Below, piece after piece: positions 45,235-54,222 of a stretch of 64,000 nt of DNA. The DNA comes from CAYSEW01 sp964430245. GTDB taxonomy: Bacteria; Bacteroidota; Bacteroidia; Flavobacteriales_D; Parvicellaceae. Position 1 is the first letter of the stretch. Each line of letters begins with the position of its first letter. Location: NCBI GenBank assembly GCA_964430245.1, contig CAYSEW010000001.1:149431-213430 (forward strand), read 5' to 3'. A model generated the notes under the pieces. It saw only the letters and a list, made by a program, of their open reading frames with translations. It searched no databases and was not told where the DNA came from. The translations under genes and the position numbers were made by a program.

Positions 45235-45326
45235 ATTTAAAGTTCAATTAAAAGTTGAATTTAATAAAATGATTTTACTATTGATCTTAAATTATTCTGT
45301 AATAAGCATTTCATTTTAGGAACTTA

Positions 45327-45749
45327 TTATTCCCATTTTTTATTTGTTCTATGAACAGTGCCCTTAAAAGTAGCTACATTCTCATTGTGCTGATTAGTTA
45401 TCTGAATTTCATAATTAGCTCGTCTATCATCTATTTTTAATTCTTTTGAAGTTGCTGTTAAGACATCATTTTCATATACTTTTTTACTATGCGTTATAGC
45501 TGTTTCTATTGACACACATTGAATTCCATGCGAATTAGCGGCAAATGCAAGACAGCTATCTCCTAAAGAGTAGGTGATTCCTCCATGAGCAATTGAAAAT
45601 CCATTTAGCATTTCATTTTTCACTTCCATTTTGAGAATACATTTTCCTTTTGATATATGTAAGATTTCAATACCCATCCATTTACTGAATAGATCATTGT
45701 CATACATTTTGGAAACGATTTTTTCTGGACTTAGATCACCTTTATTCAT
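45327..45749 (-). CDS. paaI: PaaI-type hydroxyphenylacetyl-CoA thioesterase
   Basis: A 140-residue hotdog thioesterase. The PaaI pattern is clear: AHGGITYSLGDSCLAFAANSHG near 52-73 with the catalytic Asp in GDS, preceded by MLNGFS. By family it hydrolyses ring-hydroxylated or stalled phenylacetyl-CoA intermediates, freeing CoA. Its start overlaps the pyrG stop by 8 bases, so it appears translationally linked to CTP synthase. The thiolase follows after a 92-base gap. Confidence 0.88.
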   Translation of the reverse strand: MNKGDLSPEKIVSKMYDNDLFSKWMGIEILHISKGKCILKMEVKNEMLNGFSIAHGGITYSLGDSCLAFAANSHGIQCVSIETAITHSKKVYENDVLTATSKELKIDDRRANYEIQITNQHNENVATFKGTVHRTNKKWE

Positions 45750-47376
45750 TGATCAATGTCTCCTCTTTTTTAGTAACATTTACAGCTGCTTCTGTAAAGC
45801 TAACAAACAATGGGTGAGGGTTTTCAACTGTGCTTTTATATTCTGGGTGGAATTGAACACCAATAAACCAAGGATGATTAGTTAATTCTATTATCTCTAC
45901 AAGTTTGTTTTCAGGGTTAATACCTGTAGTGTCCATTCCATTCTTAATAAAAGTTTCTTTATATTCATTATTGAACTCATACCTATGTCTGTGTCTTTCA
46001 GAAATGTTATTTTTTTGGTAGATGTTAAAAACCTTAGAATTAGAATCAATTTTACATGGATAAGCACCTAGCCTCATAGTGCCACCCATATTTTCGATCT
46101 TTTTTTGTTCTTCCATCATGTTTATGACAGGATCTTTAGTTTCAGGTTGAATTTCAGTACTATTGGCATCTTTTTTACCTAACACATTTCTTGCAAATTC
46201 AATAACAGCACATTGCATCCCCAAACAGATTCCTAAGAATGGAATGTTGTTTTCCCTAACATATTGAATGGCTGCTATTTTGCCTTCAATTCCTCTTGTT
46301 CCAAAACCAGGAGCAACTATGATTCCTGATAGACCACCTAATAATTCATGTAAGTTATCTGAAGTTATGGTTTCTGAATGAATCCAATCTATTTTTATTT
46401 TACATCTGTTTTTAGCTCCTGCATGGATCAATGCTTCAGCTATAGACTTGTATGAATCTTTTAACTCAACATATTTACCTACCAAACCAATCTTGATTTC
46501 ATTTTTTGGATTTTTATGATTAGTTAAAAACTCATTCCATGAAGATAAATCGGGTTCTTTTAATGATGGCATGTCTAGATGATTAAGGACCACTTCATCT
46601 AGCTTTTGTTCTTGCATTAATATAGGAACATCATAAATAGTGTTTGCATTGATAGATTCTATGACAGCACTTTTATCTACATTGCAAAAACGAGCAATTT
46701 TTGTTTTAATGTCATTGTTAAGGGGGTACTCAGTTCTGCAAACAAGTACATCTGGTTGAACTCCATATTCAAGTAATGTTTTTACAGAATGCTGTGTAGG
46801 CTTTGTTTTTAATTCACCAGTTGCTGAAAGATAGGGAATCAATGTTAAATGAATAAAAAGAACTTGATCAGGTAGTTCCCAGTTCAATTGCCTTATGGCT
46901 TCAATAAAAGGAAGAGATTCAATGTCACCAACAGTGCCGCCAATCTCAGTGATTACAAAATCGTAGATTCCTTTATTACCTAATATTTGAATGTGATCTT
47001 TTATTTCATTGGTTATATGAGGAATTACTTGAACGGTTTTACCTAAATATTCACCCTTTCTTTCCTTTTCTATAACAGATTGATAGATTTTTCCTGTTGT
47101 CACATTGTTAGCTTGTGAGGTAGGAGTGTTTAAAAATCTTTCATAATGTCCAAGGTCAAGATCGGTTTCAGCTCCATCCTCAGTTACATAACATTCACCA
47201 TGCTCGTAAGGATTGAGTGTTCCTGGATCTACATTAATATAAGGGTCTAATTTTTGAATAGTTACTGAATATTCTCTGGCTTGTAATAATTTTGCCAATG
47301 AAGCAGATACAATTCCTTTACCTAGAGATGAGGTTACACCACCTGTTACAAAGATATATTTAGTTGATTTGGGCAT
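45742..47376 (-). CDS. pyrG: CTP synthase
   Basis: Makes CTP from UTP with ATP and glutamine. It has 544 residues, the normal length. The synthase domain begins KYIFVTGGVTSSLGKGI and contains LDPYINVDPGTLNPYEHGE. The C-terminal class I glutamine amidotransferase domain has the Cys nucleophile in FLGICLGMQCAV near 381-392 and the catalytic His-x-Glu in GVQFHPEY near 519-526. An 8-base inverted repeat in the leader abuts the ATG. It is the first gene of an operon continuing into paaI. Confidence 0.97.
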   Translation of the reverse strand: MPKSTKYIFVTGGVTSSLGKGIVSASLAKLLQAREYSVTIQKLDPYINVDPGTLNPYEHGECYVTEDGAETDLDLGHYERFLNTPTSQANNVTTGKIYQSVIEKERKGEYLGKTVQVIPHITNEIKDHIQILGNKGIYDFVITEIGGTVGDIESLPFIEAIRQLNWELPDQVLFIHLTLIPYLSATGELKTKPTQHSVKTLLEYGVQPDVLVCRTEYPLNNDIKTKIARFCNVDKSAVIESINANTIYDVPILMQEQKLDEVVLNHLDMPSLKEPDLSSWNEFLTNHKNPKNEIKIGLVGKYVELKDSYKSIAEALIHAGAKNRCKIKIDWIHSETITSDNLHELLGGLSGIIVAPGFGTRGIEGKIAAIQYVRENNIPFLGICLGMQCAVIEFARNVLGKKDANSTEIQPETKDPVINMMEEQKKIENMGGTMRLGAYPCKIDSNSKVFNIYQKNNISERHRHRYEFNNEYKETFIKNGMDTTGINPENKLVEIIELTNHPWFIGVQFHPEYKSTVENPHPLFVSFTEAAVNVTKKEETLINE

Positions 47377-47377
47377 T

Positions 47378-47420
47378 CCCGTATTTCTTTATTTAATATA
47401 AGTGTATATTATAATACGGG
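47378..47420 (-). promoter_or_regulatory. Inverted repeat in the pyrG leader
   Basis: On the transcribed strand, CCCGTATT (47413-47420) pairs with AATACGGG (47378-47385) across a 27-base AT-rich loop. The 3' arm ends one base before the pyrG ATG, so the folded form could hide the initiation region. A weak -7-like TAACTTTA lies just upstream of the 5' arm. Confidence 0.45.
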
Positions 47421-47487
47421 ATGTAAAGTTAATGTTAATAATAGCAGAAAATGAAATTTAAAGATATTTTTTTTAAAAAATCATTTT

Positions 47488-49839
47488 TTAGAAGGTCCAG
47501 CTAATCCCTAAGCTTGGTAGTATGGGTAGCTGATACACCTTTTCATTAGATATTCTGTCAACGTAAAAAATATTATTTCTGCTATACATGTTGGTGCAGC
47601 TAGCTGTGAAATTAAAAATAGACCTTTCAGAAATAATGAATTTTCTTTTTATAGCCATGTCTAAACGATGATAAGCAGGAAGTCTTCCGTTATTAAGGTC
47701 TGCATATATAATACCTAAATCATTATTGTTAGCAGTAGTAATGTCAGTTCCAATCCCTTGAGAATAATCAATTAAATGATAATATCCTTGAGTTTGAGTA
47801 AATGGAAGGCCACTACCATAATTCCATCTTATGTTTATTTCCCAAACATTATCTTCACCAAATTTTTGAGTAGCTACTAAGTTAATATTGTGTCTTCTGT
47901 CAAATACAGGAGAATAGGTTTGAACGCCATCCCATCTGGTTACTTTTCCTAAAGAATAAACGAACCATATATAAGTTTTTTCTATACTGTATTTAAAAAC
48001 AGCATCAACTCCATAAGCATCACCTGTTTCAATTATAAAATCTTTTTTAGCTATATCGGGTATTTCATAATTATCTGGGCTGTCGTCATATAGCTTATTT
48101 CTGTTCATGTTAGTCAGCTGATTAAACCACTTATAATAGCCTTCAATATTTAGAGTAAGATGTTTTCCAATATCATATTCAGCCCCTAAAATAGCATGAG
48201 TTGCTTTTTGAAGTGAATGTGTTCTGTCTATAACAGATCCATCTTCACGAATGATTTCATCTTGAAGGTTGTCTGGTCCAGAAAGAAAACCATAAAATAA
48301 ATTAACAACATCTCTATCGGAATTAGCAGAGATCAAATTTTGTGAATAGATACCACCAGCAGCTTTTAGCCTGAAATTTTCATTTACATTGTATTTTATT
48401 CCTAGTCTTGGTTCTGGAGAAAAGTTTCTCAAGGAAGCATAATATTGCGCCCTGAAACCCGGATTAATCACAAAAAGACCTTTAACAATCTTGTAATCTA
48501 AGTATCCACATAATTCAGTAGTGTTGTTGTCCTGGTTGATCTTTCTACCAACACTGTTGAAAAAATTGAATTCAGTTCTAAATCCGTTAACTTCTATACC
48601 ATATTTAATCTCATCATCTCTTATAAAATATTTAAAATCAAATCCCATATTAAACCCATTTATCCGGCTAGCTCTTGGATCGAGATTTTCTCCTGTTGCT
48701 GGGTCTTGTTCAGAAAGAGAGATTTCATAGTCACTAACATTGAATTTACCCATAATCAAAACAGGGGATCCAGATGGAACTAACATAAAATTGGTTCCTG
48801 CTCCCCAGGAATTCCAGTTAAGGTCAGATACTGCTTTGTATTTAACTTGATCATTATAATTAAAACCAAAGAAATTCACTTTGCTACCATTAGTGCCATT
48901 AATAGAGAATTTTCCATATAGATCTGTGAAATTAAATGGAAGACCAGCTGTGTCTATATATGAATATAACAGCTTTGAGGTTTGTTCCAGATAAGAGGTT
49001 TTACCAGATACAACATATGATACAGTAGCTCCACCATCTTCAGTTAATTTTTGAATAGGTCCTTCCATCATTAATTTAGAACCAAAAGGATTAATAGAGA
49101 TTTTTCCTGAAAAATGTTTTTTGTTTCCATCTTTAGATGATATATCCATAACAGATGATATTCTTCCACCATATTCAGCACTAAATCCACCAGTATATAT
49201 ATCGGCATTTCTTATAATATCAGTATCAAAAACTGAGAAAAAACCTATAGAGTGGAAAGGGTTGTAGATAGTCATTCCATCTAATAGAACTCTGTTTTGT
49301 ATGGGGGATCCTCCTCTAATATACATTTGTCCCCCTTGATCTCCTGTAGTAACTACACCAGGAGCAGTTTGTAAATATTGTGCAAAATCAGGCTCCCCTC
49401 CGATGGCAACTACATGGGCCATGTCCTTAGGTGTAGCTTTAATGACAGACATTTTTACCTGAGTTTTTCTTTCTGCTGCTTCTGCGCTAATCTCAAACTC
49501 ATCTAAAACGTCATTGTTTTCTTCCATATAGAAATTTTTAGTTTTAATCTTGCCTGCTGCAATTTCAATTTCTATCTCTATGGTCTTGAATTCAATATTT
49601 GAGATGACAAATTCATAGGTTCCGGGTTCTAATTTGGTGATTTGGTAAAATCCATTTATGTCTGTTGATGCTCCAATACCTGTGCCTTTGATCTTCACAT
49701 TGGTTCCAATAGAAGGTTCTCCATTTTCAGCTTCATAAACAGTTCCTCTAATAATTCCATTTTGACTGAAAAAAGAAAAAGTTAAAAAGCTAAAAAAGAC
49801 AAATGTTAGAATATGTTTGTTAAATCTCATGTTAATCAT
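47488..49839 (-). CDS. TonB-dependent outer-membrane receptor with carboxypeptidase-like N-domain
   Basis: A 783-residue outer-membrane transporter. Order: signal peptide (to about 28), a CarboxypepD_reg-like domain (IIRGTVYEAENGEPSIGTNV, about 29-105), a plug domain (about 120-230, with QTAPGVVTTGDQGGQMYIRGG and VLLDGMTIYNP), then a 22-strand-type barrel ending in LGISWTF. The substrate is unknown; no SusD partner lies beside it, arguing against a standard polysaccharide (SUS) system. ATG codons at 49839 and 49830 are both possible; the latter gives the tidier signal peptide. It stands alone. Confidence 0.92.
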   Translation of the reverse strand: MINMRFNKHILTFVFFSFLTFSFFSQNGIIRGTVYEAENGEPSIGTNVKIKGTGIGASTDINGFYQITKLEPGTYEFVISNIEFKTIEIEIEIAAGKIKTKNFYMEENNDVLDEFEISAEAAERKTQVKMSVIKATPKDMAHVVAIGGEPDFAQYLQTAPGVVTTGDQGGQMYIRGGSPIQNRVLLDGMTIYNPFHSIGFFSVFDTDIIRNADIYTGGFSAEYGGRISSVMDISSKDGNKKHFSGKISINPFGSKLMMEGPIQKLTEDGGATVSYVVSGKTSYLEQTSKLLYSYIDTAGLPFNFTDLYGKFSINGTNGSKVNFFGFNYNDQVKYKAVSDLNWNSWGAGTNFMLVPSGSPVLIMGKFNVSDYEISLSEQDPATGENLDPRASRINGFNMGFDFKYFIRDDEIKYGIEVNGFRTEFNFFNSVGRKINQDNNTTELCGYLDYKIVKGLFVINPGFRAQYYASLRNFSPEPRLGIKYNVNENFRLKAAGGIYSQNLISANSDRDVVNLFYGFLSGPDNLQDEIIREDGSVIDRTHSLQKATHAILGAEYDIGKHLTLNIEGYYKWFNQLTNMNRNKLYDDSPDNYEIPDIAKKDFIIETGDAYGVDAVFKYSIEKTYIWFVYSLGKVTRWDGVQTYSPVFDRRHNINLVATQKFGEDNVWEINIRWNYGSGLPFTQTQGYYHLIDYSQGIGTDITTANNNDLGIIYADLNNGRLPAYHRLDMAIKRKFIISERSIFNFTASCTNMYSRNNIFYVDRISNEKVYQLPILPSLGISWTF

Positions 49840-49878
49840 TAATTCAAGTTCCGAAAATAATATTTTATTTTAATAAAA

Positions 49879-49957
49879 TAATAGGTTATTTATTAAGGAA
49901 TGAAATTTGTGATGTAAGGTAGTTGTGATTGAAGGAAAGGTAATAGGTTATTTATTA
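49879..49957. repeat. 17-base direct repeat between the TonB receptor and S9 peptidase genes
   Basis: TAATAGGTTATTTATTA occurs at 49879-49895 and again at 49941-49957; the second copy covers the stop codon of the S9 peptidase gene. The copies are identical and 62 bases apart. Confidence 0.7.
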
Positions 49958-52116
49958 TTATCAATCACGTAGTTTAATACCTTAGTCATTAAGTGTACTC
50001 TATCCTTTCCTCTCACATTATGTGCATGCATTGGATAAGGGAAAAAATCAACCTGAATACCTTCGGAAACACATTTTTGTATAAATGCAAGATTGTGCTG
50101 CATCACTACAACATCGTCTGCAGTTCCATGAATCATTAATAATTTTCCTTTTAGGTATTTAGCGTATTCAAGTAAGCTAGTATTCTTGTATCCATCTGGA
50201 TTTTGGTCAGGAGTATCCATGTATCTCTCACCATACATTACCTCATACCATTTCCAGTCAATAACTGGTCCGCCAGCTACACCTGTTGTGAATATTTCTG
50301 GGTGTTTTGTCATTAAAGAGGTGGTCATGTATCCACCGAAACTCCATCCGTGCACAGCAATTCTGTCGGGGTCGACATAATTGAGTGATTTTAAGTAATT
50401 CACTCCTAATAGCTGATCTTCAATTTCTACCTTTCCAAGTTCTCTATGAATAATGCTTTCAAAATCAAACCCTCTATTAGAGGATCCTCTTCCGTCTAAA
50501 GTAAAAACTATATATCCTTGATTGGCCATCCAATGCATCCAAAGGCTAGCTCCTCCGAGCCAGCTATTAGTGACAAGTTGAGCATGAGGTCCTCCGTATA
50601 CGTAAATTAAAACAGGATATCTTTTATTTTTTTGAAAGTTTGCAGGAGTGATCAATCTACCATGTAAATTAATATTATCGTCCGTTTTAAGATTAATCAT
50701 ATTGGTTGTTCCTGTTTCAAAGTCAGACAATGGGTTTTCTGATTGATAGAGGTCCCAGGATTTACTTTTTATAAGGTCATGTATTTTAATAGTACCTGGA
50801 TTGTTTAATGAGCTATATTGGTCGATTAAGTATCTTTTATTAGGAGAAATTTTAAAACGATGTACGCCTTCAGTATTAGTTATTTGTTGTTGTGTGCTAT
50901 TGGACTGAATGCCCACTTTAAAAGCATGCATTTCACGAGGATCTGTACCAGTTCCAGTAAATATAATTTCATTGGTTTTTTCATTAATACCAAGAATAGA
51001 AGTTGTTACCCATTTATTGTTGGTTATTTGACGAATTAATTTTCCATCGGTATTATAGTGATAGAGGTTCATGAAGCCATCTCGTTCACTTAACCATATA
51101 AATTCATTGTTATTTTTAGGTAAAAAATAAAGTCCATATTCTGGCTCTACCCATTTATCGTTTTTTTCTTCAAATAATATTTTCTCTTTTTTTCCTGTTG
51201 ATGCGTTGTATTTGATCAATTTCATATGGTTTTGATCTCTATTAACCTCTGCTACATAAATGAATTTAGATGCTGGTCCCCATGTAAGATTGGTTAAGTA
51301 ATGATCATCTATTTCCCCTGTATTTAGGTAAGTAGTTTTTTTTGTAATGAAGTCATAGATGCCTATTCTTGCTTTTTCACTTTTCTGACCTGCCATAGGG
51401 TACTTTGTTGTATTAAGGGATCCAGGAGTGGAGTTTATATTTAGTAAAGGGTAATCAGCAACATCAGTTTCATCTTTTTGATAAAAAGCAAGTGAATTAT
51501 TAGAGGGGCTCCAAAATATTCCTTTAGAGATTCCAAATTCAAATCGATGTATTGCTTGGCCAGAAACTATGTTTTTGTCTTTATAGTTAGTGATGCTCGT
51601 TTGAGAGTTGTTTTTGTTAGCTATATAAAGGTTATTGTCGACTGTGTAAGCAATCGTCTTTTTATTGGGAGAAACATCAATAGAAGCTGCATTTTCTGGG
51701 TATTGAATGATATCAGCAGTTTTACCTTTTAGGTTTAAATGATAAAATGAGTTTAAGTGATTAAATGAAATAGTGCTTTTGCTTATAGCTGCTCCCCATG
51801 GAAGGCCTGTTAATTCAAGTCCTTCAAATGAGCTATTAATGTCCTTAATACTTATAGTGTTTCTAGATTTTGAATTATAGTTTTGATTAGGCTCAAGTAT
51901 AATGAATTCATCATTACTTTGATAAGTATATTTATTTTCCTTAGTCCAGCTTATTCCAGTTAATGAAGAAGGGTAGAGTCCTTTGTAATAGCCAAGCACA
52001 GCATCTTCTATGTTGAGAGATTTTTTCTTATTAGAATCAGTCTTTGTTTTTTCTTGCGAATGAATGGAGGTGCAAATAAAAAGAAAAGGGAGAAAATAAA
52101 AGATGATTTTTTTCAT
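49948..52116 (-). CDS. S9 family peptidase, dipeptidyl peptidase IV type
   Basis: A 722-residue exported serine peptidase that releases dipeptides, typically X-Pro, from N-termini. It has a signal peptide (about 1-20), an N-terminal eight-bladed beta-propeller (about 40-470) and a C-terminal alpha/beta hydrolase domain. The triad is readable: Ser in HGWSFGGYM near 590, Asp in GTADDVV near 666 and His in MHAHNVRG near 698. The propeller Glu-Glu pair expected to bind the substrate amino terminus was not located with confidence. The start is 2 bases after the DUF349 gene, so the two are likely co-transcribed. Confidence 0.92.
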   Translation of the reverse strand: MKKIIFYFLPFLFICTSIHSQEKTKTDSNKKKSLNIEDAVLGYYKGLYPSSLTGISWTKENKYTYQSNDEFIILEPNQNYNSKSRNTISIKDINSSFEGLELTGLPWGAAISKSTISFNHLNSFYHLNLKGKTADIIQYPENAASIDVSPNKKTIAYTVDNNLYIANKNNSQTSITNYKDKNIVSGQAIHRFEFGISKGIFWSPSNNSLAFYQKDETDVADYPLLNINSTPGSLNTTKYPMAGQKSEKARIGIYDFITKKTTYLNTGEIDDHYLTNLTWGPASKFIYVAEVNRDQNHMKLIKYNASTGKKEKILFEEKNDKWVEPEYGLYFLPKNNNEFIWLSERDGFMNLYHYNTDGKLIRQITNNKWVTTSILGINEKTNEIIFTGTGTDPREMHAFKVGIQSNSTQQQITNTEGVHRFKISPNKRYLIDQYSSLNNPGTIKIHDLIKSKSWDLYQSENPLSDFETGTTNMINLKTDDNINLHGRLITPANFQKNKRYPVLIYVYGGPHAQLVTNSWLGGASLWMHWMANQGYIVFTLDGRGSSNRGFDFESIIHRELGKVEIEDQLLGVNYLKSLNYVDPDRIAVHGWSFGGYMTTSLMTKHPEIFTTGVAGGPVIDWKWYEVMYGERYMDTPDQNPDGYKNTSLLEYAKYLKGKLLMIHGTADDVVVMQHNLAFIQKCVSEGIQVDFFPYPMHAHNVRGKDRVHLMTKVLNYVIDNNK

Positions 52117-52118
52117 AT

Positions 52119-53801
52119 TTAGAGTTTGAGTTTTTTTAATTCGGCTTTTAGTTTTTCAATTTCTTTTTTTCCTTTATCAATATTGTCAGTTACATTTTTT
52201 AAAATGCTAGAGTTCCCAGATGAGTTATTAAAGAAGCCTAAGTTGTTTTCGTAATTAAGTACTTCTTTCATCGTTTGATTGATTTTCTTTTTAATTTTTT
52301 CTCTTTCGTCCTGAAGTGTTTTATCAGGGTTAAAAGAACCATTTATTTGAAGAATCTTTAGCTGACTTAAAATCTCTTCTCTTTCTTTTGGAGAAATCTT
52401 AAGAGTAGCATGTTTTTTCATGATAATATCATGTAATTCTTCAAATAATCCTTTTGATTTACTATATGAAGATTTTCCAGAACTTTTAAATTTTTCAATC
52501 AAGTTATAGAATGTTTCTTTAGTCGATTCGTTTGTAGTATCAATTTTTTTGATTTGAGCTATAATTGATTTTTTTTCTTTTAAACTTTTTGTTTCTTCTT
52601 CTTTTTTAGCTTTATTTTCATTGCTTTTGTTTTCGAAGAACTCATCACATTTAGTCCTAAAACTATGCCAAAGTTTTTGTTCAAGGTGTTTTCCTGCGTG
52701 ACCTATTTTCTTCCATTTATGCTGAAGTTTTTTTATTTGATCAACAGTTTTTTTAAAGTCATTAATTGCAATAGCTTCTTCTAGTTCTTTAATGATTGAT
52801 TTTTTTTGATCTGCATTGTGTTTATTAGATTCATTTTTTTCTTTATAAAAATCTTTTTTAGAATTAAAGAACTGATCACAATGGTTTCTGAATTCTTTCC
52901 ATATTTTTTCATTGTCTTTTTTAGGTACTGGTCCAGCTAACTTCCATTTTTCTTGAAGAGATTTTACTTCATTAGTCATGCTTTCCCATTCTTTGTGGGT
53001 AGCTGGTAGATTTTGAATAAGGTTTTCAATTTCTAGAATAAACTGCTTTTTTGTAGTTAGATTTTCAGCTTGATTGGATTTTAGGTCTTTATAATGTGTT
53101 TTTATTTTGTCATACAAAAAATGGATGTTTTCCCAGTAACTTGATTTTAGCTCTTCCCAATGTTCTTTAAAAGTAGGACCAATCTCTTCCCATTTGTTTT
53201 GTAAAGTTCTTAATTGCTTTTCAAGCTGTTTGATATTGCTTTCATTCTTAAGATCATTTAATTGGTGAATAATCTGATTTTTAAGAGAAAAATTGATTTT
53301 TAGATCGTTTTCTTTTAACTCTTTATAGATGTTAATATTATAATTGAATTCATCATTTAATTTACTGAAAGCAGCTTGAATTTCATTGTGTTTATCTCTT
53401 GGAATTCCTCCAATTTCAGACCATTGTTCTCTAATTGACCTTATGCCTGCAATTAAGGACCCTATATTCTCTTTAGTTTGAATTAATGATTCTAAATCAT
53501 TTAATAGCGTATTTTTTCTTTTAAGATTATCTTCTTCTTTTTTCTTAGATGCTTTTTGTTCTTCTTTTCTCTTAGAGTTGAATGTTTGTATGAGATCAAG
53601 AATAGCAATGTTTTCTTCATCTTTCATAGGGTCTATCAAATTTTCAGAATCTTCAGAACTAAGTTCAACTTCATGTTTTTTAACTTCATTAGCTAACAAT
53701 ACATTAAAAACTTTTATTAAATGATTGGCTTCTTTTATTGCTAATTCATTTTCTGCATTAACAAAAGATTTTAAGCTATTTAGAATTTCTTTCTTTTCCA
53801 T
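52119..53801 (-). CDS. DUF349 repeat protein
   Basis: A 560-residue cytosolic, Lys/Glu-rich, coiled-coil-like protein with at least four DUF349 repeats. Each is marked by a Trp in a short helix: REQWSEIGGIPRDKH near 128, QNKWEEIGPTFKEHW near 198, QEKWKLAGPVPKKD near 272, QHKWKKIGHAGKHLE near 347. DUF349 is an uncharacterised helical repeat. The last 25 residues form a separate coiled coil. It is first in a two-gene operon with the S9 peptidase; no functional link is known. Confidence 0.9.
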   Translation of the reverse strand: MEKKEILNSLKSFVNAENELAIKEANHLIKVFNVLLANEVKKHEVELSSEDSENLIDPMKDEENIAILDLIQTFNSKRKEEQKASKKKEEDNLKRKNTLLNDLESLIQTKENIGSLIAGIRSIREQWSEIGGIPRDKHNEIQAAFSKLNDEFNYNINIYKELKENDLKINFSLKNQIIHQLNDLKNESNIKQLEKQLRTLQNKWEEIGPTFKEHWEELKSSYWENIHFLYDKIKTHYKDLKSNQAENLTTKKQFILEIENLIQNLPATHKEWESMTNEVKSLQEKWKLAGPVPKKDNEKIWKEFRNHCDQFFNSKKDFYKEKNESNKHNADQKKSIIKELEEAIAINDFKKTVDQIKKLQHKWKKIGHAGKHLEQKLWHSFRTKCDEFFENKSNENKAKKEEETKSLKEKKSIIAQIKKIDTTNESTKETFYNLIEKFKSSGKSSYSKSKGLFEELHDIIMKKHATLKISPKEREEILSQLKILQINGSFNPDKTLQDEREKIKKKINQTMKEVLNYENNLGFFNNSSGNSSILKNVTDNIDKGKKEIEKLKAELKKLKL

Positions 53802-53817
53802 GGATATTATTAAAATA

Positions 53818-53825
53818 CAAATCTA
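53818..53825 (-). promoter_or_regulatory. Candidate -7 box for the DUF349-S9 operon
   Basis: On the minus strand this reads TAGATTTG, an exact TAnnTTTG match, 17 bases upstream of the ATG at 53801. No TTG is found at the -33 spacing. Confidence 0.38.
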
Positions 53826-54065
53826 ATATTTTGTGCATTTGGTTTAATGTATTTATTGCGTAAAAAGTAACGCTCGAGGGAATAAAAATTTTCGTTTAAA
53901 TTTTGTCTTTATAGCGAAATAAAATATTGTCTAATGGTTTAAAATTATAAAAATTAAGAGATAATTTCATAAATAATCTTAATAGCTTGAAAATCAATAG
54001 ATTAATTTAGTTTAGGGTGTTAATTTATTATTTTAGTCATTAAAATTCGGGCATTTATCTATAAT

Positions 54066-54089
54066 AATTCTTTGTTCATGTAAAGAATT
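54066..54089 (+). promoter_or_regulatory. AT-rich stem-loop upstream of the first giant protein
   Basis: AATTCTTT and AAAGAATT form a perfect 8-base stem around loop GTTCATGT, followed by three more T. It could be a weak terminator-like or attenuator element in the leader, about 135 bases before the ATG. Confidence 0.35.
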
Positions 54090-54222
54090 TTTATATATTT
54101 AGATATATGATTTAATTTTATAATTAACTAAAAACTTAAATAGAAATTGTAATTTAATTGTTCTCCTCATGACTCCCCTTTACTACCCTTTTTATACTAC
54201 CTGTAGTTTTGTTAAATCCAAC

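Larger units (their letters stand above)
53802..54222. other. AT-rich gene-free region before the large secreted proteins
   Basis: No coding frame, tRNA or repeat is visible. It holds a -7-like box for the minus-strand DUF349 gene (53818-53825) and an AT-rich stem-loop at 54066-54089. The upstream extension of the next reading frame to 54169 gives 18 residues without signal-peptide character and is treated as leader. Confidence 0.6.

Noticed and set aside
54169..54222. Upstream start for copy A at 54169
   Set aside because: The extra 18 residues have no signal-peptide features and would bury the true hydrophobic segment away from the N-terminus; ATG at 54223 or 54226 fits better.
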